NCBI GenBank assembly: GCA_030149995.1
Contig: JASLGV010000042.1
Location: 1-14,144 of the forward strand
DNA length: 14,144 nucleotides
Source of the DNA: Pedobacter sp.
Lineage (GTDB): Bacteria; Bacteroidota; Bacteroidia; Sphingobacteriales; Sphingobacteriaceae
Direction of reading: 5' to 3'
The position numbers and the translations under genes are program-made. This document shows positions 7,075 to 14,144 of this stretch, in pieces (the first letter of the stretch is position 1; each line of letters opens with the position of its first letter). The notes under the pieces were generated by a model that worked only from the letters and a program-made list of their open reading frames with translations, had not been told where the DNA came from and did not search any database.

Positions 7075-7130
7075 TTAATTAGGATTAGAAATCCTAAGCT
7101 CAAGAGTCCGGATTGCAAATCCAGACTAAC
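7075..7130 (-). repeat. Right REP-like double-hairpin repeat
   Basis: The inverted partner of the left repeat. It has hairpin 7105-7127 with arms AGTCCGGATT and AATCCAGACT around GCA (one G-T wobble), and hairpin 7079-7097 with arms TTAGGATT and AATCCTAA around AGA. It lies 42 bp upstream of the transposase start codon, the usual place for a REP-like palindrome next to a RAYT gene. Confidence 0.85.
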
Positions 7131-7198
7131 AAGAACAGGCTTTAATAAAAACCAAACCATCTGTTTTTATGAAGTGAAATCTGATAAAGTTATTACAT

Positions 7199-7232
7199 AA
7201 AAAAACTCGCAGGTTTAAACCTGCGAGTTTTT
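7199..7232 (-). terminator. Intrinsic terminator of prfC
   Basis: A perfect 32-bp palindrome, AAAAACTCGCAGGTTT and its complement (7201-7232), begins eight bases past the prfC stop codon. Read on the minus strand, the GC-rich stem CTCGCAGG / CCTGCGAG ends in seven T residues. A and T tracts on both sides make it potentially bidirectional. Confidence 0.93.
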
Positions 7233-7239
7233 AATGTTT

Positions 7240-8820
7240 TTACTTAAACTCACTTGTTTTATAAAAATCAATATCCGGGTAATCCTGCTTGGTTAAATTA
7301 ATCATGTAATCGTTATCAGCCAGGTAAACCGGGTTGTCTTCTTTATCCAATCCGATATGTTGTTGCTTGCGCTTTACAAACTCATCTAATTTCTTTTTAT
7401 CGGTCGAGTTTACCCAGCTCGAACGGCTATAACTCAGCGTACGGAAACGACATTTAGCACCATATTCGTGCTCTAAACGGAAATTAATTACTTCAAACTG
7501 TAATTCACCAACGGCACCAATTACCTTGCGGTTACCGGGTTGCATGACAAATAACTGCGCCACCCCTTCGTCTGTTAACTGATTAATTCCTTTTTCCAGC
7601 TGTTTGGTACGCATGGGATCTAAATTTTCCACCTCTTTAAAGATAGAAGGCGAGAAACTCGGAATACCTTTAAACTGCAATTTTTCACCTTCGGTTAAGG
7701 TATCGCCAATTTTAAAGTTTCCACTGTCATATAAACCAACCACATCACCAGGCCAGGCTTCTTCCAATAAATTCTTCTCGTTGGCCATAAAATCCATCGG
7801 ATTGGAGAACTTTAACTTCTTATCCTGACGGGTGTGGTAGTAGAATTTATTACGCTCAAATTTACCTGAACAGATACGTAAGAAAGCAATTCTATCGCGG
7901 TGTTTAGGGTCTAAGTTGGCATGTATTTTAAATACAAAACCACTAAAGTTTTTCTCTTCAACCAATACATCTCTTTCTTCTGCCTCGCGGTGTTTAGGGC
8001 TTGGTGCGATTTCAATAAACGTATCCAAAATCTCTTTTATACCGAAGTTATTAATGGCCGATCCGAAAAATACCGGTGCCAGCAAACCTTCTTTATATAG
8101 AGAAACGTCTAAATCGCCATATACCCCGTTTACCAGCTCGGTTTCGTCTTGCAGCGTTTTTATTTCTTTTTCTTTAAGATAAGCTTTCAAAGCCTCATCG
8201 GCCAGATCGTTAACTTTTACCACCGAGTCGGTTACTTTTGTTTTATCCGAATGGAATAAATTTAACTGATTGTGGTAAATGCTGTAAACACCTTTAAAGG
8301 TATGTCCCTGCCCGATTGGCCAACTTTGCGGACATAAACTAATGTTTAGTTTTTCTTCTATTTCATCCAGCAGATCAAAGGCTTCCTTACCTTCGCGATC
8401 CATTTTATTGACAAAAATAATTACAGGTGTGTTGCGCATCCGGCAAACCGACATCAGTTTTTCCGTTTGTTCCTCTACACCTTTTACACAATCTACAACC
8501 AGAATTACACTGTCTACCGCCGATAAAGTTCTGTAGGTGTCTTCAACAAAATCCTTGTGTCCCGGTGTATCCAAAATATTAATCCGTTTACCGCAGTATT
8601 CAAAGCCCATTACCGAGGTTGCTACGGAGATACCACGTTGCTTCTCAATCTCCATAAAGTCGGAAGTATTGCTTTGGTTTGCTTTGTTACGTTTTACCGC
8701 GCCAGCCGTATTAATGGCACCACCAAAAAGCAGAAATTTTTCTGTAAGCGTGGTTTTACCCGCATCGGGGTGACTAATAATGGCAAAGGTTTTACGTTTT
8801 TCTATTTCGGGGTTAAGCAT
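7240..8820 (-). CDS. prfC: Peptide chain release factor 3 (RF3)
   Basis: A 526-residue translational GTPase that speeds release of class I release factors RF1/RF2 from the ribosome after peptide hydrolysis. The length is close to the 529 residues of E. coli RF3. GTPase motifs are complete: G1 SHPDAGKT (16-23), G2 around [10 protein letters not shown] (61-70), G3 DTPGH (84-88), G4 NKMD (138-141) and a G5-like GSAIN (253-257). The SHPDAGKT form of G1 and the [10 protein letters not shown] segment separate RF3 from EF-G and EF-Tu. Domain II follows from about residue 280 and the RF3-specific C-terminal domain from about 390. There is no Shine-Dalgarno sequence before the ATG; the leader is AT-rich, as is common in this phylum. 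It diverges from the helicase gene and ends at its own terminator, so it is probably monocistronic. Confidence 0.97.
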   Translation of the reverse strand: MLNPEIEKRKTFAIISHPDAGKTTLTEKFLLFGGAINTAGAVKRNKANQSNTSDFMEIEKQRGISVATSVMGFEYCGKRINILDTPGHKDFVEDTYRTLSAVDSVILVVDCVKGVEEQTEKLMSVCRMRNTPVIIFVNKMDREGKEAFDLLDEIEEKLNISLCPQSWPIGQGHTFKGVYSIYHNQLNLFHSDKTKVTDSVVKVNDLADEALKAYLKEKEIKTLQDETELVNGVYGDLDVSLYKEGLLAPVFFGSAINNFGIKEILDTFIEIAPSPKHREAEERDVLVEEKNFSGFVFKIHANLDPKHRDRIAFLRICSGKFERNKFYYHTRQDKKLKFSNPMDFMANEKNLLEEAWPGDVVGLYDSGNFKIGDTLTEGEKLQFKGIPSFSPSIFKEVENLDPMRTKQLEKGINQLTDEGVAQLFVMQPGNRKVIGAVGELQFEVINFRLEHEYGAKCRFRTLSYSRSSWVNSTDKKKLDEFVKRKQQHIGLDKEDNPVYLADNDYMINLTKQDYPDIDFYKTSEFK

Positions 8821-8906
8821 AATAAAATTGAAATTTAAAGACAGGGGAGAAGCGTTAAAGAAATCTTGTTGAAAAAGAAAGACTGTTTTTTTGCTTCATG
8901 AGGCTG

Positions 8907-8914
8907 CAAAGATA
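8907..8914 (-). promoter_or_regulatory. Candidate -7 box of the prfC promoter
   Basis: On the minus strand this reads TATCTTTG, an exact match to the Bacteroidota -7 consensus TAnnTTTG, about 86 bp before the prfC start codon. No TTG-type -33 element is evident at the usual spacing, so the call rests on the -7 box and its position alone. Confidence 0.5.
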
Positions 8915-8964
8915 ATAAAAAGCTGAATGATTAATGGTTAGATGCTGGTATTGTTTTATTTCGG

Positions 8965-8980
8965 CATCTTTTAGAAGATG
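8965..8980. repeat. Short inverted repeat in the divergent promoter region
   Basis: CATCTT and AAGATG are separated by TTAG. A second GATGC/GCATC pair (8941-8945 and 8964-8968) overlaps it. The arms are short, and this could be an operator half-site arrangement or chance. Confidence 0.25.
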
Positions 8981-8990
8981 AAAAGAATAC

Positions 8991-9007
8991 TTGCACCCGG
9001 GGTGCAA
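8991..9007. promoter_or_regulatory. 17-bp GC-rich palindrome, possible operator
   Basis: TTGCACCC and GGGTGCAA form a perfect inverted repeat of 8-bp half-sites around a single G. It lies between the -7-like boxes of prfC and the helicase gene. It is GC-rich in an AT-rich spacer and has no T run, so it is not an ordinary terminator. A dimeric regulator's binding site or a dispersed repeat are the main options. Confidence 0.4.
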
Positions 9008-9046
9008 CATGCGCAGGACTGAAGCCTCAGAGTACCGATTTATTTC

Positions 9047-9054
9047 TATTTTTG
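9047..9054 (+). promoter_or_regulatory. Candidate -7 box of the helicase promoter
   Basis: TATTTTTG matches the Bacteroidota -7 consensus TAnnTTTG and lies 56 bp before the helicase start codon. No clear -33 element is seen, and T-rich sequence gives such matches easily. Confidence 0.45.
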
Positions 9055-9110
9055 CCTTTTAATCTTTATTTTTAATATTCCCACCGCCTTAAACATATAA
9101 AATATTTCGG

Positions 9111-11381
9111 ATGTCTAACTTAGAAGAAACCACTTTACCGGCCGAACTTGCTGCCAAGTTTATAAATTATACATCTAAACATGTTTTTTTAACAGGTAAG
9201 GCGGGAACCGGAAAAACCACGTTTTTGCGTAAACTGATCCAGCTTACCCATAAAAAAGTTTTAATCGCTGCTCCAACGGGTATTGCGGCTATTAATGCTG
9301 CGGGGACTACCATACACTCCCTTTTTCAGCTTCCTTTTGGCGCATTTTTTCCCGATGCAGCGGCTACCGCGGTAGATGGAAACATCCGCTTTAATTTTAA
9401 TACACCCAAAACCCTGGTTAAGCATTTGAATATGCAGGGTAATAAGCGGCGGATGCTGCAGGAGCTGGAGCTGTTGGTTATTGATGAGGTGAGTATGTTG
9501 CGTGCCGATATGCTCGATGCCATTGATTTTGCCTTACGCTATGTGAGGCGAAACCGCAACCAGCCTTTTGGTGGTGTGCAGTTGTTGTTTATCGGAGATT
9601 TGCACCAGTTACCACCCGTTGTAAAAAACGACGAATGGCAGGTAATGGCCAAATTTTATAAAAGCATTTATTTTTTTGATGCCCTGGCATTACAAAATAA
9701 CCCCCCGGTATACATTGAGCTGGATAAAATTTACAGGCAGGCCGACGATACATTTATTGGTTTGCTCAATAACCTGCGTAACAATAAGATCACTGCTGCA
9801 GATATGCAGTTGCTAAAGCAGCATTATAAAAATGATTTTAAACCCGCTGCAGATGAGAATTACATTACCTTAACCACCCACAACAACAAGGCCGACGGGA
9901 TTAACCGGGAACGGTTAAATTTACTAAAAGGAAAATCTTATTTTTTTGCGGCAAAGTTACAGGGAGAATTTAACGAATATGCTTATCCGGCAGATAAAAA
10001 TCTGGAACTGAAGGTTGGAGCACAAATTATGTTCATTAAAAATGACCTGAGTTTTGAAAAACGTTATTATAATGGTAAGATCGGTGTTATTCACCACATA
10101 GAAAAAGATCTTATTGAAGTGATGTTGCCGGAAGAAAAGCAGGTTATTTCCATTTCTCCTTACACCTGGGAAAATGTGAAATACAAATTGAACGAAGCCA
10201 CCAACGAAATTGAAGAGCATGTTGCGGGTTCCTTTATTCAATATCCCATTAAACTGGCCTGGGCCATAACGGTACACAAAAGCCAGGGACTTACCTTTGA
10301 CAAAGCAATTATTGATGTGGGCGATGCTTTTGCTCCGGGACAAGCTTATGTGGCCTTATCCCGTTTACGCTCGTTAAACGGGTTGGTGTTAACCTCGCAC
10401 CTGCGCGATAGTGGCCTGCAACAGGATCAGAACATTCATTATTTTTCCAAAAGTAAGCAGCCGTCAGAATTGCTTACCGAGCAGATTGGAGCCGATAGTT
10501 TTCTGTTTATAAAAGATTACCTCTTATCGGCTTTTGATCTGAACATTGCCCGCTATTACCTGAAAGAGCATGTACAAACCTTTGATAAAAGTGAACAGAA
10601 ATCGGCAAAGCAAAAGCACGAAACCTGGACCACCACACTTTTTGCAGATTTCTTAGCCCTTACAGCAACCGCCGATACTTTTATTAACCAGCTTAAAAGG
10701 CTTTTTATTGCACAAGATACCCATACACTGGTAAATGTTTTAAAAAGGGTTGAAGCGGCTTTGAATTATTTCAGCCCTTTATTAAAGGAAGTATCAAACC
10801 GGATGCTTTCTCATATTGAGCAGGTTAAAGAAGAAAAGCAGATCAAGACCTATTTAACAGAACTTCTTGAGCTTGAAATTGTAATTTACGAACAGCTTAA
10901 GCGGATGCACAAGGGAAAAGCACTGCTGGGTGCCATTATTGAAGGAAAGGAATTTAATAAATCAGATACCGATTTGTTGTTTGACGAAACCGAACGTACC
11001 CGCCGACTTCAGGAAGCCATCCAGCTTAAAGGCCAGACACTGAAAGTGAAAACGCCTGTAGAAAAAAAGAAAAAGGAACCCAAAGCCGATACCAAAGCGG
11101 TTACACTCGAACTCTATAATCAGGATAAAACAATTGCTGAAATTGCAAAAGAGCGTGGACTATCAGTAAATACCATTGAGGGACATCTGGCTTATTATGT
11201 TTCTACCCAGCAACTGGATGTGCGGTCTTTTGTACGAGCTAATAAGTTGAAAAATATTATCAGCGCCGTAGAACAACTCGAAACAAAGCAGATGAAAGTT
11301 GTTAAGGATTTTTTAGGCGATGATTATACTTTCGGAGAGATTAAAATGGCCATGGCTTCTATGTTCCCAACAGAAGAATAG
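9111..11381 (+). CDS. PIF1/RecD-like superfamily 1 helicase with C-terminal helix-turn-helix
   Basis: A 756-residue ATP-driven helicase, probably acting on DNA structures during replication or repair in the cytoplasm. Motifs in order: Walker A GKAGTGKTT (29-37); motif Ia APTGIAAINAAGTTIHS (54-70), typical of the PIF1 group; Walker B LLVIDEVSM (121-129) with D125/E126; motif III FIGDLHQLPPV (160-170); motif V WAITVHKSQGLTFD (384-397); and motif VI YVALSRLRSLNGL (413-425). About 200 mostly helical residues follow, then a basic linker (KKKKEPK, 652-658). Near the end is a helix-turn-helix at about 664-700 (TIAEIAKERGLSVNTIEGHL), like the HTH domain found at the end of some bacterial RecQ and related helicases. 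The exact biological role is not known to me. The start ATG at 9111 follows an AT-rich leader with no Shine-Dalgarno sequence. The SprT-like gene follows after 96 bp. Confidence 0.9.
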   Translation: MSNLEETTLPAELAAKFINYTSKHVFLTGKAGTGKTTFLRKLIQLTHKKVLIAAPTGIAAINAAGTTIHSLFQLPFGAFFPDAAATAVDGNIRFNFNTPKTLVKHLNMQGNKRRMLQELELLVIDEVSMLRADMLDAIDFALRYVRRNRNQPFGGVQLLFIGDLHQLPPVVKNDEWQVMAKFYKSIYFFDALALQNNPPVYIELDKIYRQADDTFIGLLNNLRNNKITAADMQLLKQHYKNDFKPAADENYITLTTHNNKADGINRERLNLLKGKSYFFAAKLQGEFNEYAYPADKNLELKVGAQIMFIKNDLSFEKRYYNGKIGVIHHIEKDLIEVMLPEEKQVISISPYTWENVKYKLNEATNEIEEHVAGSFIQYPIKLAWAITVHKSQGLTFDKAIIDVGDAFAPGQAYVALSRLRSLNGLVLTSHLRDSGLQQDQNIHYFSKSKQPSELLTEQIGADSFLFIKDYLLSAFDLNIARYYLKEHVQTFDKSEQKSAKQKHETWTTTLFADFLALTATADTFINQLKRLFIAQDTHTLVNVLKRVEAALNYFSPLLKEVSNRMLSHIEQVKEEKQIKTYLTELLELEIVIYEQLKRMHKGKALLGAIIEGKEFNKSDTDLLFDETERTRRLQEAIQLKGQTLKVKTPVEKKKKEPKADTKAVTLELYNQDKTIAEIAKERGLSVNTIEGHLAYYVSTQQLDVRSFVRANKLKNIISAVEQLETKQMKVVKDFLGDDYTFGEIKMAMASMFPTEE

Positions 11382-11384
11382 ATT

Positions 11385-11400
11385 TTATCTATGTAGATAA
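11385..11400 (+). repeat. Short AT-rich inverted repeat just after the helicase stop
   Basis: TTATCTA and TAGATAA flank TG, starting four bases after the stop codon. The stem is AT-rich with no following T run, so it is a poor terminator, and read-through into the SprT-like gene is plausible. The remaining gap to 11477 shows no clear promoter box. Confidence 0.25.
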
Positions 11401-11477
11401 TTAATAAATTTTGGCTTTTAGATGATATAAAGGGGCGTTTTACAGCCTTTAAATCTTTTGATAATTACTATCTTAGC

Positions 11478-12089
11478 ATGGTGGAGAAAGTTAAAGTTCT
11501 GGCGCAGTATATACCTGCTGAGGCAGCCCCGCTCATTGCTAAGTGGATTGATTATTTTCAATGTGAGTTTAAGATTTCGAAAACCCGTTCGACCAAGCTG
11601 GGCGATTACCGCCATCCATACGGGGGTAAAGGGCACCGGATTTCTGTTAATTTTAATCTGAACCGCTATGCTTTTCTGATTACAACGGTGCATGAGTTTG
11701 CACACCTGCTAACCTGGAACGATTTTAAAAATAAAGTAAAACCTCATGGCAGCGAATGGAAAAATAATTTCAAAAGAATGATGGTACCTTTCTTTGATAT
11801 GAAAATTTTCCCCGAAGATGTGCACCGGGCAATTAATAATTACATGTCTAATCCGGCGGCTTCCAGTTGTTCAGATCTGCATTTATCCAGGGCACTGAAA
11901 AAATACGATGCAGCCGATACCAGTGGCCTGCACCTGGAGCAATTGCCTTTACATGCCAATTTTAAAATCAAAGATGGGAGGCGTTTTACCAGGGGCGAAC
12001 GAATCCGGAAGCGTTATCGCTGCGTTTGCCTGGACGATCAGCGGATTTATCTGTTTAATCCGCTGGCCGAAGTATTTTTAATCGATTAA
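11478..12089 (+). CDS. SprT-like zinc metalloprotease family protein
   Basis: A 203-residue protein of the SprT/Spartan-like group. The zinc site is visible as HEFAH (72-76, with E73 as the general base) and a third His at 90 in KPHGSEWK, the spacing expected of SprT domains. Spartan proteases in eukaryotes cut proteins crosslinked to DNA. For bacterial members the substrate is largely undefined, so a DNA-repair role is inference. The C-terminal part (about 160-203) is basic and strand-rich, with only C182 and C184 close together. It therefore lacks a full four-cysteine zinc ribbon. The ATG at 11478 is followed directly by GTG, and the next in-frame residues fit the family start. It follows the helicase gene in the same direction and runs toward adenine deaminase on the other strand. 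Confidence 0.87.
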   Translation: MVEKVKVLAQYIPAEAAPLIAKWIDYFQCEFKISKTRSTKLGDYRHPYGGKGHRISVNFNLNRYAFLITTVHEFAHLLTWNDFKNKVKPHGSEWKNNFKRMMVPFFDMKIFPEDVHRAINNYMSNPAASSCSDLHLSRALKKYDAADTSGLHLEQLPLHANFKIKDGRRFTRGERIRKRYRCVCLDDQRIYLFNPLAEVFLID

Positions 12090-12117
12090 TCTTTACACAG
12101 GCGTTTACACGATTAAA
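12077..12117. terminator. Possible weak hairpin between convergent genes
   Basis: TTTAATCG (12077-12084) can pair with CGATTAAA (12110-12117) over a 25-nt loop, spanning the 23-bp gap and both stop codons. The stem is AT-rich and the loop long, so this may be chance. No better terminator is visible between the two convergent genes. Confidence 0.2.
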
Positions 12118-13753
12118 TAAACTTAAATGTATCGCCGTCAAACAGACCCTTGTCGCTTAATTTTAAATGTGGAATAACCAGTAAGGCCATAAAAGAAAGC
12201 GTCATGAAAGGTGATTCGAGTGTTGAACCCAATGCTTTGGCAAAGCGGTCAATAGACGTATATTTTGCCGCAACTTCATGTCCGTCCAGGTTGCTCATTA
12301 AACCGGCAACCGGTAGCGCCAGTATTTCTTCTTTCCCATCGCCTAAGGCAACAATTCCACCTGTTTTTTCAATTACACGGTTCACTGCATCGCAGATACT
12401 TTGATCGTCTGCACCAACGGCTATAATGTTGTGGCTATCGTGCGCAACGCTCGAGGCAATGGCACCTTTTTTAAGTCCGAAATTCTTTACAAAAGCAATG
12501 GCAACAGGGGCGTGGAAGTAACGGTTCACCACCACCATTTTTAGTACATCATTTGTTGTATCACTCACAATGTTGTTGTTGATAACGGTTGGTTTGTACG
12601 CCAAACGGTTGGTTATTAATTGTCCATCCAGTGCTTCAATTACAGGTATTTCAGTTTGCTGATGGTGTGGCTGAAAGAAATCTTCAACCTGTTTTAAGCT
12701 GCATGAAAACTGATTGACAAAAGTTTTATGATCGCCTTTGGCCAACCATTTCCCAACAATTTTACCATTTTCGGCAAGCAACTGGCCATCTATATAGGTT
12801 TGTTTAATTTTAAAATTCTGCAAATCTTCAGCAACAATAAAATCGGCCGGATCGCCGGCCTTCAACAGGCCAACATCCAGTTTATAATGCAGCACCGGAT
12901 TTATACAAGCCGCTTGCAGCACTTTGAAAACGTCAACACCTGAGGCTACAGCACGGGCACAAAGCTGGTTGATGTGACCTTCCTCCAGGCTGTCGGGATG
13001 TTTATCATCGCTGCACAACATCATATTTTCCCACCAGTCGTTCATTAAACCGATCAAAGCATCAAAGTTCTTGGCCGCACTTCCTTCACGTATCAACACT
13101 TTCATTCCGCGTTGTAATTTGTCGAGGGCTTCTTCTGCGGTAAAACATTCATGATCTGTATAAATGCCGGCATCGATGTATTGTTGCAAGGCATCTCCCC
13201 TCAAACCGGGTGCATGCCCATCAACGGGTTTATCCAGCATGTGCGCAGCAGCAATTTTCTTTAAAACTTCCTTGTCTTTGTTTAATACGCCGGGGAAATT
13301 CATCATTTCGCTCAGGTATTTTATTTCGGGCCGTTTAAGAAGTTCCTGAACATCTTCATGATTGAGTTCTGCACCGGCCGTTTCGAAAATGGTTGCCGGT
13401 ACACAGCTCGGAGCGCCGAAATTAAATTTAAAAGGAACCGTTTTGCCGTTGTCGATCATAAATTCAACACCAGCCATTCCGCATACATTGGCAATCTCAT
13501 GCGGATCGCTTACCGTCGAAACCGTTCCATGAAGTACGGCAAGGGCAGCGAACTCTGCCGGGATCAGCATACTGCTTTCAATATGTACATGTGCATCGAT
13601 AAAGCCGGGAAGAATATAACCGGCATTTTCCTGAACATCTTCGGCCAATCTGGTAATGGATTTTATCTTGTCCTTTTCAATTTCAACTGCACCGTAGTAG
13701 ATTTTCTTCTGACCGATATCTACAATATTGCCCAGGATTTTTGAATTATTCAT
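12113..13753 (-). CDS. ade: Adenine deaminase
   Basis: Converts adenine to hypoxanthine and ammonia in purine salvage. The 546-residue length and sequence match the bacterial adenine deaminase branch of the amidohydrolase superfamily. Metal-site residues are visible: DAHVHIES (53-60) with H55 and H57, DPHE (83-86), E149 in SEMMN, H180 in DGHAPG, H201 in TDHE, and the aspartate pair D249/D250 in CSDDKH. The N-terminal beta-sandwich (about 1-48) and the characteristic C-terminal domain (about 340-546, with HDSHN and ending at [11 protein letters not shown]) complete the protein. The start ATG at 13753 is 51 bp after the stop of the E1 gene on the same strand, so read-through from it is possible. 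I saw no clear TAnnTTTG box in that short gap. Confidence 0.95.
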   Translation of the reverse strand: MNNSKILGNIVDIGQKKIYYGAVEIEKDKIKSITRLAEDVQENAGYILPGFIDAHVHIESSMLIPAEFAALAVLHGTVSTVSDPHEIANVCGMAGVEFMIDNGKTVPFKFNFGAPSCVPATIFETAGAELNHEDVQELLKRPEIKYLSEMMNFPGVLNKDKEVLKKIAAAHMLDKPVDGHAPGLRGDALQQYIDAGIYTDHECFTAEEALDKLQRGMKVLIREGSAAKNFDALIGLMNDWWENMMLCSDDKHPDSLEEGHINQLCARAVASGVDVFKVLQAACINPVLHYKLDVGLLKAGDPADFIVAEDLQNFKIKQTYIDGQLLAENGKIVGKWLAKGDHKTFVNQFSCSLKQVEDFFQPHHQQTEIPVIEALDGQLITNRLAYKPTVINNNIVSDTTNDVLKMVVVNRYFHAPVAIAFVKNFGLKKGAIASSVAHDSHNIIAVGADDQSICDAVNRVIEKTGGIVALGDGKEEILALPVAGLMSNLDGHEVAAKYTSIDRFAKALGSTLESPFMTLSFMALLVIPHLKLSDKGLFDGDTFKFI

Positions 13754-13804
13754 TGCTGTTGTGTTTGCTCAAAACCCTTTCAGGCTTATTTAAGATGTAT
13801 ATAT

Positions 13805-14144
13805 TTAATATTTTAATAACCGCTCTACGGTTTCGGCTAACCTGGATTTGGCCAGGAAATCTTCTTCCAGAACCTTACTCATCGGAATGGCTGTATCCAG
13901 GCTGGCGCAGCGCAATACCGGTGCATCCAGGTACTGAAAACAATGTTCTCCTATCCAGGCTGAGATTTCTGCTCCAAAACCATTCGTTAAGGTATCTTCG
14001 TGCAGAATTAATACCCTGCCGGTTTGTTTAACGGCTTTCCGAACCGTTTCTTTATCCCAGGGCTGCAAGGTTCGCAAATCAATTAAAGTCGCTTGCAGCT
14101 CCGGATTTGCATTCAGATATTCCAACGCCCAGTGTACGGCCAGG
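13805..14144 (-). CDS. 2-oxoacid dehydrogenase E1, beta-domain C-terminus (partial)
   Basis: Only the last 113 or so residues are present; the frame stays open to the window edge, so the gene begins beyond 14144. They form the transketolase C-terminal domain of an E1 beta chain, with LIDLRTLQPWDKETV, VLILHEDTLTNGFGAEI, and a tail with LDTAIPMSKVLEEDFL. E1 of the branched-chain 2-oxoacid (2-oxoisovalerate) dehydrogenase complex is the closest match. In many Bacteroidota the alpha and beta parts are fused in one chain, but that cannot be tested here. The complex decarboxylates 2-oxoacids with thiamine diphosphate and passes the acyl group to lipoyl E2. An in-frame TTG at 14125 is internal and not the start. 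Confidence 0.85.
   Translation of the reverse strand, partial: LAVHWALEYLNANPELQATLIDLRTLQPWDKETVRKAVKQTGRVLILHEDTLTNGFGAEISAWIGEHCFQYLDAPVLRCASLDTAIPMSKVLEEDFLAKSRLAETVERLLKY

Larger units (their letters stand above)
6589..7130 (-). mobile_element. Remnant RAYT element: dead transposase gene between inverted hairpin repeats
   Basis: About 540 bp made of a decayed Y1/IS200-like transposase gene flanked by two related repeats in opposite orientation, in the 735-bp gap between the oxygenase-family gene and prfC. REP-associated tyrosine transposases (RAYTs) are single-copy, domesticated relatives of IS200/IS605 that sit beside the palindromes they act on. The arrangement here has that form, with both flanks present. 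The rest of the gap, 6505-6588 and 7131-7195, shows no gene; it should hold the promoter of the oxygenase-family gene, but I found no clear -7 box. I see no intact transposase, no TnpB-like partner and no obvious target duplication. The element assignment rests on both the protein remnants and the repeats. Confidence 0.8.

Noticed and set aside
6589..7130. CRISPR-like or attC-like reading of the paired repeats
   Set aside because: There are only two copies, in inverted orientation around a transposase remnant, with no spacers, cas genes or integrase. The RAYT explanation covers all of it.
9957..10343. A 128-codon minus-strand frame inside the helicase gene
   Set aside because: It is antisense to conserved helicase motif V and has no motifs of its own.
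13358..13744. A 128-codon plus-strand frame opposite adenine deaminase
   Set aside because: It is antisense to the strongly conserved metal-binding N-terminal region of adenine deaminase.
1..14144. tRNA, rRNA, phage or defence-system genes
   Set aside because: No cloverleaf, rRNA segment, integrase, phage structural gene or recognisable defence gene was found; the helicase and SprT-like genes look chromosomal and are not flanked by mobile-element borders.

Overview
The window looks like chromosomal DNA of a Bacteroidota species, most likely a Sphingobacteriaceae member such as Pedobacter or a relative. This rests on several signs: AT-rich gene starts with poor Shine-Dalgarno sequences, TAnnTTTG-type -7 boxes, an arginine cluster that carries proC next to the M20 deacylase and argH, a 2-oxoacid dehydrogenase E1 tail typical of the phylum, and a relic of a REP-associated (Y1/IS200-like) transposase. 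The genus is inferred from remembered protein resemblance, not from a search.

Layout. Positions 1-4275 (+ strand) are the end of an arginine/proline biosynthesis run: the 3' part of proC, an ArgE-type M20 deacylase, argH, and a class I/II aminotransferase starting one base after argH. The run closes with a strong intrinsic terminator (4278-4309). A solitary four-helix membrane protein of unknown function (4361-5224) follows and ends at a 12-bp-stem terminator (5249-5285). That terminator also separates it from a convergent minus-strand gene of the DUF2236/MpaB/rubber-oxygenase family (5293-6504). The 735 bases from 6505 to 7239 hold no intact gene. They contain a decayed RAYT transposase (6684-7032) boxed by two imperfect, inverted two-hairpin repeats (6589-6643 and 7075-7130), then the prfC terminator.

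prfC (release factor 3, minus strand, 7240-8820) and a PIF1/RecD-like helicase with a C-terminal helix-turn-helix (plus strand, 9111-11381) diverge from a 290-bp region. It has a -7-like box for each direction and two palindromes between them. A SprT-like zinc metalloprotease (11478-12089) follows the helicase. It faces, across 23 bp, an adenine deaminase (12113-13753, minus), which lies downstream of the C-terminal end of a 2-oxoacid dehydrogenase E1 (13805-14144, minus, cut by the window edge).

Functionally, the left third makes arginine and proline. The middle and right are housekeeping genes for translation termination/recycling, DNA maintenance, purine salvage and 2-oxoacid oxidation. 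I do not see a convincing new multigene system. The most informative unusual structure is the transposase relic with its paired mosaic hairpins, where differences between the two copies preserve base pairing.
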